Shown: positions 26,913 to 36,144 of the stretch, piece after piece
Numbering within the stretch: position 1 is the stretch's first letter
How the letters are laid out: the number at the start of each line of letters is the position of its first letter
Assembly: GCF_900116705.1 (NCBI RefSeq)
Contig: NZ_FPBP01000012.1
Location: forward strand, 1 to 64,000
Length of the DNA: 64,000 bases
DNA from: Halomonas korlensis
Lineage (GTDB): Bacteria; Pseudomonadota; Gammaproteobacteria; Pseudomonadales; Halomonadaceae
Reading direction: 5' to 3'
Program-made: the position numbers and the translations under genes
Notes under the pieces: generated by a model
Database searches by the model: none
What the model was told of the DNA's origin: nothing
What the model saw: only the letters and a program-made list of their open reading frames with translations

Positions 26913-27893
26913 ATGCCACCATCGCATCTTGCGCTGCTCTCGCGCCTGCATCATCCCCTGGTACGCGACCTCGCCTGGGTGATACTGGCGCCCGACCTGA
27001 TCGTCACTCCCTACCCGGGGCGGCCATCGGCCAGCGAATTGGGCCTGGGCGACGACGCGACGCTACAGGCCTGGCTAAGTCATCTTGAGCAATCCCCGCA
27101 AGAGCTGCAACGTTACCTCGGCGAGACGCTGGCCGGCCGTATGGGGCTCTACCATGAGCGGCTCTGGCAATTCCTGCTCGAACACGCGCCTGCCATACGC
27201 CTGTTGGCCCACAATCAACGGATCCTCCGAGGCAAGCTGACGCTGGGCGAACTTGACCTGCTGTATCGCCGCAAGGACGATCCCACCCCCGTTCACCTCG
27301 AAGTGGCCATCAAGTTCTACCTGGGGGTGCCGGACGGCCCAGGGGCTGCCACCGACCAGGCCCGCTGGATCGGCCCGAGTGGCGCCGATAGCCTGGCGAT
27401 CAAGCGTGAACGCCTGCATCGGCACCAGTTGCCGTTAAGCGGCATGGCAGAAGCGAGGGAGGCGATCCGTTCCGCGGTTGGCGAAACGGCATACGCAGCC
27501 AACGGGCCGATGCTCGTCGAACGCCGACTCGCCATGCCCGGCGTCCTCTTCTATCCTTGGCACGCACACCTGCCAGCCCCCAGGGAGGCTGGCCCCGAGC
27601 ATCTCTCGGGGCAGTGGCTGTTCTGGAGGGACTGGCAACGTTGGCGTGCATCACAACCGGCCGGCACCCGCGGCGCCTGGCTCAGCAGGCCGCATTGGTT
27701 CGCCGAGCCCCGCGATGAGCAGCTGTGGTCGATGCAGGCGCTTGGCAGCGGCCTTACTCGACACTTCCAGCTTTTCGCCTCGCCGTTGCAACTCGTCGTG
27801 CTGACCCCCGACGGCCAGCGGCAACGGTTGTTCCTGGTGGCCGACGACTGGCCGCGGCAGATTCCTCTGCCGCCCATGTCCACCGACGCCTGA
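26913..27893 (+). CDS. DUF1853 family protein
   Basis: 326 residues from ATG at 26913; no good ribosome site is visible, and the frame is open upstream across the osmF promoter and gene, so the start is uncertain. Recognisable stretches are VRDLAWVILAPDLI, ERLWQFLLEHAPAIRLLAHN, GELDLLYR and VHLEVAIKFYLG, which define DUF1853. The EVAIKFYL core with preceding acidic residues recalls restriction-like nuclease folds (ExK-type pattern), but no activity is known to me. It is convergent with cysS. Confidence 0.82.
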   Translation: MPPSHLALLSRLHHPLVRDLAWVILAPDLIVTPYPGRPSASELGLGDDATLQAWLSHLEQSPQELQRYLGETLAGRMGLYHERLWQFLLEHAPAIRLLAHNQRILRGKLTLGELDLLYRRKDDPTPVHLEVAIKFYLGVPDGPGAATDQARWIGPSGADSLAIKRERLHRHQLPLSGMAEAREAIRSAVGETAYAANGPMLVERRLAMPGVLFYPWHAHLPAPREAGPEHLSGQWLFWRDWQRWRASQPAGTRGAWLSRPHWFAEPRDEQLWSMQALGSGLTRHFQLFASPLQLVVLTPDGQRQRLFLVADDWPRQIPLPPMSTDA

Positions 27894-27962
27894 GACAACT
27901 TTCCAGACACCCGAGGCACCTTGCGAAGCGCCGAGGACGAGACGGGAATGAGCGACTGGCCC

Positions 27963-29369
27963 TTACCCTTCGGGTTTTTCGAAGACCCAGCGGGTGCCTT
28001 CGCGGGAATCCTTGAGCACGATGCCCTTCGCCGCCAGCTCGTCGCGGATAGCATCGGCCGCGGCGAAATCCTTGGCCTTCTTGGCCGCGGCACGCGCCTC
28101 GATACGCGCCTGAATCTCGGCCTCATCAAGAGACACGTCTGTACCGCCGCCCTGCAGGAAGGTTGCCGCGTCCTGCTGCAGAAGTCCCAGCACGTCGCCT
28201 AGCCGGCGAAGCTCGTGAGCCAGCGCCGGGGCCTGCTCGGGAGCCTCCTTCTTGGCGCGGTTCAACTCGCGGGCCAGGTCGAAAAGCACCGAGAGCGCCT
28301 CGGGGGTATTGAAGTCGTCGTCCATGGCCGCGGTAAAGCGCTCATGGAAGCGGTCGTCCACGTTACCTTCAACGGAGCCGGCGCTCTCCAGCGCCAGACC
28401 CTCAAGCGCGTTGTAGAAGCGCTCCAGCGACTTGCGCGCCTCGGCGAGCGAATCCGGCGCGTAATTGATGGGGCTGCGGTAGTGGCTTGCCACCAGCAGA
28501 TAGCGCACCACCTCGGGATCGTGATGCTCGAGGACCTCACGGATGGTGAAGTAATTGCCCAGCGACTTCGACATCTTCTCCTGATTCACACGCACCGCCC
28601 CGGCATGCATCCAGGTGTTGACGTAGTGATGCCCGGTGGCCGCTTCACTCTGGGCGATCTCGTTCTCGTGATGAGGAAACAGCAGGTCGGGGCCGCCACC
28701 GTGAATATCGAAGGTCTCACCGAGACAACAGGTCGACATCGCCGAGCACTCGATGTGCCACCCTGGTCGCCCCTCGCCCCAAGGGGAAGGCCAGCTGGCC
28801 TCGCCTGGCTTGGCGGCTTTCCACAACACGAAGTCCAGCGGATCTTCCTTGTGCTCGTCGACGTCGATGCGCGCACCGGCACGCATGTCGTCGGGATCAC
28901 GGTTGCTCAGCCGGCCATAGTTCTCAAAGCGGCGTACCCGGAAATAGACATCGCCGTTATCGGCAGGATAAGCGTAGGACTTGTCGATCAGCGTCTCGAT
29001 CATGCGCAGGATGTCATCGACATGACGCGTGGCACGCGGCTCATGATCCGGTGGCAGCACCCAGAGGCGCGCCTCGTCCTCGTGCATGGCCTCGATCATG
29101 CGCTCGGTCAGCGACGCGATCGACTCGCCATTCTCATCGGCACGCTTGAGGATCTTGTCGTCGATATCGGTCACGTTGCGTACATAGGTGACGTCATAGC
29201 CACGGGCGCGCAGGTAGCGGGTGATCACGTCGAAGGCCACCATCACCCGCGCATGACCCAGATGACAGAAATCGTAGACGGTCATGCCGCAGACATACAT
29301 GCGTACCTTGCCCGGCTCGATGGGCGTGAAGGGTTCCTTGCGCCGCGTCAGCGTGTTGTAGATCTGCAT
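27963..29369 (-). CDS. cysS: Cysteinyl-tRNA synthetase
   Basis: 468 residues. The class I signature is HLGHARV near residue 36 (HIGH variant), the KMSKS loop is intact ([12 protein letters not shown]), and the zinc site has the leading Cys of [20 protein letters not shown], and [11 protein letters not shown]. It charges tRNA-Cys. The ATG lies 1 bp after the glnS stop, so glnS-cysS is an operon. Confidence 0.97.
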   Translation of the reverse strand: MQIYNTLTRRKEPFTPIEPGKVRMYVCGMTVYDFCHLGHARVMVAFDVITRYLRARGYDVTYVRNVTDIDDKILKRADENGESIASLTERMIEAMHEDEARLWVLPPDHEPRATRHVDDILRMIETLIDKSYAYPADNGDVYFRVRRFENYGRLSNRDPDDMRAGARIDVDEHKEDPLDFVLWKAAKPGEASWPSPWGEGRPGWHIECSAMSTCCLGETFDIHGGGPDLLFPHHENEIAQSEAATGHHYVNTWMHAGAVRVNQEKMSKSLGNYFTIREVLEHHDPEVVRYLLVASHYRSPINYAPDSLAEARKSLERFYNALEGLALESAGSVEGNVDDRFHERFTAAMDDDFNTPEALSVLFDLARELNRAKKEAPEQAPALAHELRRLGDVLGLLQQDAATFLQGGGTDVSLDEAEIQARIEARAAAKKAKDFAAADAIRDELAAKGIVLKDSREGTRWVFEKPEG

Positions 29370-29370
29370 G

Positions 29371-31050
29371 TCACCCCTTCTTCTTGATCTTGGCCCAGCT
29401 GTCTTTCAGCCCAACGGTGCGGTTGAACACCAAGCGGCCATCGCGGCTGTCATGACGGTCGGCACAGAAGTAGCCTACCCGCTCGAACTGGAAGCGACTC
29501 TCGGGGGTAGCGGTGGCCAGGCTCGGCTCGCCTATGCCTTCGACGGTGACCAGCGACTCGGGATTGAGATGCTCGAGGAAATCGGCGTCCCGGTCCTTGT
29601 CCGGCTGCTCGACCTGGAAGAGGTTGTCGTAGAGGCGCACTTCGAGGGGTAAACCATGCGTGGCGCTGACCCAGTGGATCACGCCCTTGACCTTGCGGCC
29701 CTCGGGGTTCTTGCCGAGGGTGTCGAAATCTACGGAGCAGCGCAATTCGCTGATCTCGCCGGAGGCATCCTTGATCACTTCATCGCAGCGGATCACGTAG
29801 CTGTTGCGCAGGCGCACCTCCTTGCCCGGTGCCAGGCGGAAGTACTTCTTAGGCGGCTCCTCCATGAAGTCATCCTGGTCGATGTAGAGCTCCCGTGTGA
29901 ACGGCACCTTGCGCACCGCCATGTCCTCGCGCGCGGGATGACCGGGGACTGCATAGCTCTCTTCATGGTCTTCCGGCACGTTGGTCAACACGACCTTGAG
30001 CGGCTTCAGCACGACCATGGCACGCGGCGCGCTGTCTTCGAGATCCGAGCGGATTGCATGGGTCAACATGGCGATGTCGACCAGACCGCCATCGGCGCGG
30101 GTCACGCCGATCATGTCGCAGAATTTGCGGATCGAGGCCGGCGTATAGCCGCGACGCCGCATGCCGGAGATGGTCGGCAGGCGTGGGTCGTCCCAGCCGT
30201 CGACGATGCCTTCGTCCACCAGCAACTTGAGCTTGCGCTTGGAGGTCAGCGTGTAGTTGAGGTTGAGGCGCGCGAACTCGATCTGGCGAGGCTTGGTGGG
30301 GACCGGTAGATTATCCAGGAACCACTCATACAGCGGGCGGTGATCCTCGAACTCCAGCGTACAGATGGAATGCGTGACGCCCTCAATCGCATCCGACTGG
30401 CCGTGGGCATAGTCGTAGGAAGGATAGATCTTCCATTTCTCGCCGGTCTGGTGATGGCTGGCGTGCCGGATGCGGTAGAGGATCGGGTCGCGCAGGTTGA
30501 TGTTGGGTGCGGCCATGTCGATCTTCGCGCGCAGCACCTTCTCGCCCTCGGCGAACTCGCCGGTACGCATGCGCTCGAGCAGGTCGAGGTTCTCGTCCGG
30601 AGTGCGCTCGCGGTAAGGGCTCGGCTTGCCCGCTTCGGTCAGGGTGCCGCGATACTCGCGGATCTCGTCCGGCGAGAGGTCGTCGACATAGGCCTTGCCT
30701 TCGCGCACCAGGTGCTGGGCCCAGGCGTAGAGCTGGTCGAAGTAGTCGGAGGCGAAGCGCACGCCGCCGGCCCACTGGAAACCCAACCAGCTGACGTCGG
30801 CCTTGATGGCATCGATGTAGGCCTGCTCTTCCTTCGCTGGATTGGTATCGTCGAAGCGCAAATGGCAGTCGCCACCAAACTGTTCCGCCAGCCCGAAATT
30901 CAGACAAATGGACTTGGCATGGCCAATATGCAGGAAGCCATTGGGTTCCGGGGGAAAACGGGTGATGATCCTGGCTGTCTGCCCTGCCTCGACCTCCTCC
31001 TGGATCTGGTTGCGGATGAAATTCGGCGCACTGGTGGTGTCGGTGGTCAT
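29371..31050 (-). CDS. glnS: Glutaminyl-tRNA synthetase
   Basis: 559 residues from the ATG of [20 protein letters not shown], which matches the family N-terminus; a 27-codon upstream extension is unlikely. It has the HIGH motif [17 protein letters not shown], the MSK-like loop [23 protein letters not shown], and the C-terminal beta-barrel anticodon domains. It charges tRNA-Gln. It is the first gene of a glnS-cysS unit and is divergent from ppiB. Confidence 0.97.
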   Translation of the reverse strand: MTTDTTSAPNFIRNQIQEEVEAGQTARIITRFPPEPNGFLHIGHAKSICLNFGLAEQFGGDCHLRFDDTNPAKEEQAYIDAIKADVSWLGFQWAGGVRFASDYFDQLYAWAQHLVREGKAYVDDLSPDEIREYRGTLTEAGKPSPYRERTPDENLDLLERMRTGEFAEGEKVLRAKIDMAAPNINLRDPILYRIRHASHHQTGEKWKIYPSYDYAHGQSDAIEGVTHSICTLEFEDHRPLYEWFLDNLPVPTKPRQIEFARLNLNYTLTSKRKLKLLVDEGIVDGWDDPRLPTISGMRRRGYTPASIRKFCDMIGVTRADGGLVDIAMLTHAIRSDLEDSAPRAMVVLKPLKVVLTNVPEDHEESYAVPGHPAREDMAVRKVPFTRELYIDQDDFMEEPPKKYFRLAPGKEVRLRNSYVIRCDEVIKDASGEISELRCSVDFDTLGKNPEGRKVKGVIHWVSATHGLPLEVRLYDNLFQVEQPDKDRDADFLEHLNPESLVTVEGIGEPSLATATPESRFQFERVGYFCADRHDSRDGRLVFNRTVGLKDSWAKIKKKG

Positions 31051-31243
31051 GGTAGGAGAGGCAACCTCTGGTTGAATCGCGAGCCTGGCAATGGGAGGGG
31101 AACGATTTGAACGCCCCTCGACTTCGCGCATCGATGCAAAAGGGCTATTATAGCGCCACGTCTAGGGGTAGCGCCAAGGCGCATCCCGGTTATCGCCATA
31201 CGCCCGACACATTACCGAGACACCACGGCACAGGAATCCGTCA

Positions 31244-31735
31244 ATGATCGTACTGCAGACCAATTACGGTGATATCACCATCGAGCTTTACCAGGACAAG
31301 GCACCCAAGACGGCGGCCAATTTTGAGCAATACGTGCGCGACGGTTTCTATGACGGCACGCTTTTTCATCGAGTCATCCCCGGCTTCATGGTCCAGGGAG
31401 GCGGATTCGACACCGACTTCAACCAGAAGCCGACCCGTGATCCCATCGAGAACGAAGCCGACAACGGCGTAAAGAACACCACCGGCACCCTCGCCATGGC
31501 ACGCACCCAGGACCCGCACTCGGCCACCGCACAGTTCTTTATCAATGTGGCGGATAACGACTTTCTCAACCACAGCGGCAAATCGATCCAAGGCTGGGGC
31601 TACTGTGTGTTCGGGGAAGTGGTCGAGGGAATGGAAGTCGTCGAGAGCATCAAGGCGGTCGCCACCACTCGCCGCGGCATGCATGCCGATGTGCCCGCCG
31701 AGGATGTCGTAATCCAGCGAGCCTACATCGCATGA
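31244..31735 (+). CDS. ppiB: Cyclophilin peptidyl-prolyl isomerase B
   Basis: 163 residues, no signal peptide, so cytoplasmic. Cyclophilin motifs are present: [15 protein letters not shown] (active-site Arg and Gln), [20 protein letters not shown] and [16 protein letters not shown]. It speeds prolyl isomerisation in folding. The stop overlaps the lpxH start (ATGA). The ppiB-lpxH pair next to cysS is a familiar gammaproteobacterial arrangement. Confidence 0.97.
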   Translation: MIVLQTNYGDITIELYQDKAPKTAANFEQYVRDGFYDGTLFHRVIPGFMVQGGGFDTDFNQKPTRDPIENEADNGVKNTTGTLAMARTQDPHSATAQFFINVADNDFLNHSGKSIQGWGYCVFGEVVEGMEVVESIKAVATTRRGMHADVPAEDVVIQRAYIA

Positions 31736-32493
31736 CGACCCGACTGATTTCGGACCTGCACCTGCATCCTGGCGCCCCCGAGGTCACGGAAGGATTCTTG
31801 CGCTGGCTCGAGCAGCTTGCCAGCGATACTGACACCTTGTACATCCTGGGTGACTTCTTCGACGCCTGGATCGGCGACGACCTGCTCGACCTGGTAGACA
31901 GCGACCCCACCGGCAGCGCCGCCCTCGCGGTGCGGGTCGCCGATGCCTTGCAGCGCTTGTCCACTCAGGGGACTGCGATTTACATCATGCATGGCAACCG
32001 CGATTTCCTGCTCGGCAAGCGTTTTGCGGATGCGGCCGGCGCGCGCCTGCTGAGTGACCCGTGTGTCGTGGAACTCAATGGCAGCAAGGTGCTGTTGATG
32101 CACGGTGATACCTTGTGTACTCGCGATACCGACTACATGGCCTTCCGGGAGCAGGCTCGTGATCCCGAGTGGCAACGCCAGATACTCGCCATGCCGGTTA
32201 TCGAGCGTATCGCGCTCGCCCGCCAGCTACGCGAACAATCGGGAGAGGCCAATTCCAACAAGGCCGAAGATATCATGGACGTGACGCCTGAAGAGGTCAC
32301 CCACACCTTGCGCCAGCATGGCGTGACGACCCTGATCCATGGTCATACCCACCGGCCGGCGGTACACGAGTTCGAGGTCGACGGTAAACCAGCCAAACGC
32401 TTCGTACTTGGTGACTGGCACCCCGACAAAGGCTGGGAAATCGTCGTGGAAGCGGGCCTATCAACAAGGCTCCGCGATTTCACCCTGTCGTGA
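31732..32493 (+). CDS. lpxH: UDP-2,3-diacylglucosamine diphosphatase
   Basis: 253 residues. Calcineurin-type metal-binding motifs are complete: [35 protein letters not shown] and [10 protein letters not shown]. LpxH removes UMP from UDP-2,3-diacylglucosamine to make lipid X in lipid A synthesis, at the inner face of the cytoplasmic membrane. It is translationally coupled to ppiB and convergent with the COG0523 GTPase gene. Confidence 0.97.
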   Translation: MTTRLISDLHLHPGAPEVTEGFLRWLEQLASDTDTLYILGDFFDAWIGDDLLDLVDSDPTGSAALAVRVADALQRLSTQGTAIYIMHGNRDFLLGKRFADAAGARLLSDPCVVELNGSKVLLMHGDTLCTRDTDYMAFREQARDPEWQRQILAMPVIERIALARQLREQSGEANSNKAEDIMDVTPEEVTHTLRQHGVTTLIHGHTHRPAVHEFEVDGKPAKRFVLGDWHPDKGWEIVVEAGLSTRLRDFTLS

Positions 32494-32513
32494 CCCCGTT
32501 ACCGACCCCCTTC

Positions 32514-33536
32514 TCAAGTCTTGCAGCCTTGCAAGGCTGCCTGAGTTGCCTTTGCTTTCGGCATGGCGTCGGGTTCGCCGATAATCTCCAATCGTGAATC
32601 GTGACGCCAGGCCGAAGACGTCAGGGTCACCGCGGCGTCGGCGCGGTTATAGAGCTTCCAGCCATCCGGGGTGTGAAACACGCCTTTCACCCGCAGCTCA
32701 CTCGGCAGGCCCCCCAAGTAAGCCATCAAGCGGTCCAGGTCGAAACGATCCTGCACATGCCAGCGCCAACTCAGAGACGCGTATCCCAGCGACGAGCCGC
32801 AGTCGAGCTCCGGCTCGCCGGGTTTGGGCTCGCGCCACGCGGGTTCTTCATGCACGCCATGTGCTGCCTTGGCGTATTCATGAGGCGACGCGGGGGAGGA
32901 ACCATCGCTGCTCGGTCTATCGTGACGACCACCTTGAAGCAGCCACGATATCGCAAGCGCGCCATGAGGCGCCTGCTCCACCCACTTGCGGGGCGGCCAG
33001 AGCCCTTCTGCCCATTCGAGCGAGGCTTGAATCTGGGCAGGCGTCGACAGGTCAGTCATTGTTAGCGCGACCCCGTCAGCGACGGCCAACTGATCCTTGA
33101 AGGTCGCGCTGTCGCGTGAGCGTGGGTCCTCCAGGCGACGCGGATCCAGAGCGGCGATGACGTCACGAACCTCCAGCACACCCGCAAATCCCTCCCCTTG
33201 CAAGACGTCGAGCAACCCCGTCGGGTGCCCCACCCCCGACGGTTCGATGATCAAACGGTCCGGGCGATACCGGTGCACCAGCTTGACCAGCGACGCCTGC
33301 AGCACGAACGCCAACTGGCAGCACAGGCATCCTCCCGGCAACCCTTGTATGATCAGGTCGTCTCGCTCGGCAAACATTGACTGATCGATTCCAACCCGAC
33401 CGAACTCATTGATCACCACCGCCCAACGCTCATCGAGGGGTTTTTGCTCGATCAGTTGACGGATCAGGGTACTCTTACCGCTGCCGAGAAAGCCGGTGAT
33501 CAAGTGCACGGGTATCGGGTTTGACGAGTTCTGCAT
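32514..33536 (-). CDS. COG0523 (CobW/YeiR-like) metal-handling GTPase
   Basis: 340 residues. Walker A is GFLGSGKST (15-23). The family metal motif is GCLCC (CxCC type), followed by IEPSGVGHP. The C-terminal CobW_C domain holds LRVKGVFHTPDGWKLYNRA. A His/Glu-rich linker lies near residues 200-230. The guanine-specificity NKxD box appears as TMTD (VALTMTDLS), a clear departure. Architecture is like E. coli YeiR. A Zur-like box about 37 bp upstream points to a zinc-starvation role (inference). Confidence 0.88.
   Translation of the reverse strand: MQNSSNPIPVHLITGFLGSGKSTLIRQLIEQKPLDERWAVVINEFGRVGIDQSMFAERDDLIIQGLPGGCLCCQLAFVLQASLVKLVHRYRPDRLIIEPSGVGHPTGLLDVLQGEGFAGVLEVRDVIAALDPRRLEDPRSRDSATFKDQLAVADGVALTMTDLSTPAQIQASLEWAEGLWPPRKWVEQAPHGALAISWLLQGGRHDRPSSDGSSPASPHEYAKAAHGVHEEPAWREPKPGEPELDCGSSLGYASLSWRWHVQDRFDLDRLMAYLGGLPSELRVKGVFHTPDGWKLYNRADAAVTLTSSAWRHDSRLEIIGEPDAMPKAKATQAALQGCKT
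32523..32540. terminator. Perfect palindrome at the lpxH / COG0523 convergence
   Basis: GCAGCCTT, GC and AAGGCTGC give an 18-bp perfect palindrome spanning the last codons of the GTPase gene, about 30 bp beyond the lpxH stop. No long T-run follows on either strand, so termination is possible in both directions but weak as an intrinsic signal. Confidence 0.4.
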
Positions 33537-33572
33537 TAAGGCTCGTTCCGTTCCGTAAATCGAGAAACATAT

Positions 33573-33587
33573 TGTTATATTGTAACA
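33573..33587 (-). promoter_or_regulatory. Zur-like operator for the COG0523 GTPase gene
   Basis: TGTTATATTGTAACA is a near-perfect dyad that differs at one position from the Zur core TGTTATANTATAACA known in enterobacteria. It sits 37 bp upstream of the GTPase ATG in a markedly AT-rich 160-bp region. A second weaker dyad-like stretch (GTTAATACTT...TTAATAC) lies near 33605-33632. Confidence 0.7.
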
Positions 33588-33659
33588 TAAATGGTAACCA
33601 TACCATGTTAATACTTATTATATTAATACGCTTAAGGTAACGGTATAAAATTAATGGTT

Positions 33660-33687
33660 AAAAAAATGGGACGCCTCAGCGCCCCAT
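33660..33687 (-). terminator. Rho-independent terminator of ppiD
   Basis: Read on the minus strand, ATGGGGCGC pairs with GCGTCCCAT (one G-U pair) around a TGAG loop, followed by seven T. It lies 14 bp after the ppiD stop. Confidence 0.85.
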
Positions 33688-33700
33688 GATATGCCTGTTT

Positions 33701-35521
33701 CTACAAACGCTCGATATCCGCCTGATCGCGAAGAGTAGCGAGAAGCCCTTGGATAGCGGCCTGAACGCGCAACCGCTCGGTCATGCGGGCCACGAACTGC
33801 TCCACCTCCTCATTGACCTCGCCTTCCTCGACGTTGTCCAGCGCAATCAGGATCACTTCATCTCCGTCGGCGACATGACCAAAGACTGTTTCATCATCCT
33901 CGGGAGCCGGCAGGCGGAACACTTCATCGATCACCGATTGGCTGATATCGCCAGAGGACTGACGCCCGATATCCTCAGCCGTCTGCCAGTCGATGTCGGC
34001 AGAGTTGTCCCTGCGCAGTTGCTCGACCCGCTCGACTGCAAAGTCCCTCAACGCCTCACGACGCAGCCTCGCCTCGACCCTCGAGCGCACCTCGTCACGC
34101 ACCTCGTCGAGCTCAAGCACGCTGGCGTCACGATGCTCGGCAACACGCAATACCATCCGGCGATCCTCATCGAGCTCGATGACTTCGCTGTTGTAGCCCT
34201 CCTCGATGACGTCTTCGCTGAACGCCTGCTGCATGACGCCAGGCTCGGATAGCACCCCTTCGGCCTCGTCACGAGACACCCAGTCGCTGGTCTGAAGTGT
34301 GAGGCCAATCTCGTCGGCGACACTTTGGAGGTCATCCGCCGCAAAGCTTCTATCGATCAATTGTTGTGCCTGCTCGTTGAACTGATCCGATACCCTAGAC
34401 AAGGCAATTTCGCGCTGAAGCTGATCGCGAACCTCTTCGAAAGCAGGCCGTTCCAACTCGGTCACCTTGATCAGGTGCAAGCCATTATCGGTTTCGACGA
34501 TCTCTGAAACCTGACCTTCGTCCAGGGAAAAGGCAGCATTTTCAAAGGCCTCACCAAAGAACCCCCGACTGACGACGCCAAGATCACCGCCCTGCTCGGC
34601 AGAGACATTATCCTCGGATACTTCCGCGGCCAGGTCCTCGAAGGCCTCGCCGTTGTTGAGACGTTCACGAACGTCCCGCAGGGCCGCTTCGGCTTCCTCA
34701 CGTGTTCGCTCATCACCATAGGTCAACATGATGTGCGAGATACGACGATCCGCATCGGCGCTGTTGGCATTCCAGCGCTCGCGCAGGGTGTCCTCTTCCA
34801 CTTCCACGTCTTGCGCCATTTGCTGACGGTCGAGCACGACGTAATCGAGACGTACCTGCTCTGGACGACGGAAGGCTTCGGCATTTTCTTCGTAATAACG
34901 CTGGATGTCCTGCTCGTCGGCCTCGGGAAGAGTCTCGAGATCCTCAACGGTCAATGCATGATAGCGAAAGTCGCGTGTCTGCCGCTGTAGAGCGCCCAGC
35001 GTCTCGCGCTCGGAGGGTAACGTGAACTCACTGAGCGCCATGCCCTGCTCGAGCTGCTGCCGCTTCATGTCGGTACGCAGCTGTTCACGGAAGGTAAGCG
35101 GCGTATATCCGGCGCTGGCCAGCCGATTGCGGAACAACTCTTGAGAAAAACGCCCCTCCTGATCCTGAAATTCCGACAATGAAACGATCAGCTCATCGAG
35201 CTGGTTTTCGGAGAGGTGCATTCCACCTTCGTCGGTATATTGGGTCAGCAGGCGAACGGCAATAAGCTCATTGAGCATTTCATTGCGTAGCTGTCGCTCC
35301 TGCTCGGGGGGAACCTGCCCGCTACGGATGGCTCGCTGGACCTCCATCTCGAGCTGCTGACGCGTGATCGTCTCACCGTTGACCTCGGCGACATCGTCAC
35401 CGCTGTTACCGAGCAGTCCAATCAGCGACTCGACACCGAACAATGCCATGGTCACGACGACAGCACCGATGATGATCTTGGCGCCCCAGCTCTTGGAGCG
35501 GTCTCGAATACTTTGCAGCAT
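33701..35521 (-). CDS. ppiD: Periplasmic folding chaperone PpiD
   Basis: 606 residues. One N-terminal membrane anchor (KIIIGAVVVTMALFGVESLI, about residues 15-34) is followed by a SurA_N-type chaperone domain (VNGETITRQQLEMEVQRAI) and a parvulin domain around residues 258-360 (RISHIMLTYGDERTREEAE, FEDLAAEVSEDNVSAEQGGD in part). PpiD faces the periplasm beside the Sec translocon. The lon-hupB-ppiD order is conserved in gammaproteobacteria. Confidence 0.95.
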   Translation of the reverse strand: MLQSIRDRSKSWGAKIIIGAVVVTMALFGVESLIGLLGNSGDDVAEVNGETITRQQLEMEVQRAIRSGQVPPEQERQLRNEMLNELIAVRLLTQYTDEGGMHLSENQLDELIVSLSEFQDQEGRFSQELFRNRLASAGYTPLTFREQLRTDMKRQQLEQGMALSEFTLPSERETLGALQRQTRDFRYHALTVEDLETLPEADEQDIQRYYEENAEAFRRPEQVRLDYVVLDRQQMAQDVEVEEDTLRERWNANSADADRRISHIMLTYGDERTREEAEAALRDVRERLNNGEAFEDLAAEVSEDNVSAEQGGDLGVVSRGFFGEAFENAAFSLDEGQVSEIVETDNGLHLIKVTELERPAFEEVRDQLQREIALSRVSDQFNEQAQQLIDRSFAADDLQSVADEIGLTLQTSDWVSRDEAEGVLSEPGVMQQAFSEDVIEEGYNSEVIELDEDRRMVLRVAEHRDASVLELDEVRDEVRSRVEARLRREALRDFAVERVEQLRRDNSADIDWQTAEDIGRQSSGDISQSVIDEVFRLPAPEDDETVFGHVADGDEVILIALDNVEEGEVNEEVEQFVARMTERLRVQAAIQGLLATLRDQADIERL

Positions 35522-35617
35522 GCAGGCCTCGGTAGGTGGTATTGGCAGAGTCCCGCCACATTATACGCATCGACTCCTGACACGCGACCATCAGGCCACG
35601 CTAAATCGGCGCATCAC

Positions 35618-35654
35618 AAGAAAACAGGCGCACCGCCGGTGGGCGATGCGCCTG
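35618..35654 (-). terminator. Strong rho-independent terminator of hupB
   Basis: On the minus strand CAGGCGCATCGCC pairs with GGCGGTGCGCCTG around a CACC loop (13 pairs, one G-U), followed by TTTTCTT. It lies 42 bp after the hupB stop and separates hupB from ppiD. Confidence 0.9.
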
Positions 35655-35695
35655 GAGGAAACTCAAGCGTCACGGCATTTATATAAGCCGATCGC

Positions 35696-35968
35696 TCAGT
35701 TGACGGAGTCCTTCAGAGCCTTGCCGGCCTTGAAACTCGGTACCTTGGCAGCACTGATTTCGATCGGTTGGCCAGTCTGAGGATTGCGGCCGGTGCGCGC
35801 AGCCCGCTCCTTCACGGTGAAGGTGCCAAAGCCTACCAGCGAGACGCTATCACCCTTCTTCAGGCTGTCGGTTACGGTATCAACCATGGCGTCCAGGGCG
35901 CGGGTAGCGGCCGCCTTGGGAATATCAGCAGACGCGGCGATGGCTTCGATCAGCTCGGATTTGTTCAC
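35696..35968 (-). CDS. hupB: DNA-binding protein HU, beta type
   Basis: 90 residues, exact HU length. It has [20 protein letters not shown], then [20 protein letters not shown] and [20 protein letters not shown], which carry the beta-arm and conserved proline. HU bends and compacts DNA. It sits in the conserved slot between lon and ppiD and has its own terminator. The 176 bp upstream to lon holds its promoter. Confidence 0.97.
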   Translation of the reverse strand: MNKSELIEAIAASADIPKAAATRALDAMVDTVTDSLKKGDSVSLVGFGTFTVKERAARTGRNPQTGQPIEISAAKVPSFKAGKALKDSVN

Positions 35969-36144
35969 ACTTCACCCCTTGACTTTTACGGAAATTAGCT
36001 TTAATCAGCGCAGCTTTAAACTAAATGACGCGATCACAGCTTGACGTGATTTATAGCAATGCGGCCAAACAACTGTCAAGTAATCTTGAGCGCCAGACCC
36101 CGTCATACCGGCATTCATACACCGGCATGGCAGGATAATTATCG

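Noticed and set aside
27963..27982. ACCCTTCGGGT followed by T-run as a terminator for the DUF1853 gene
   Set aside because: The stem is only four pairs and lies inside the cysS coding end; the T-run encodes Lys and Phe codons on the other strand.
33537..33700. AT-rich stretch as a foreign island or insertion scar
   Set aside because: It is only 160 bp, contains a Zur-like box and a terminator for ppiD, and has no terminal repeats or transposase remains.
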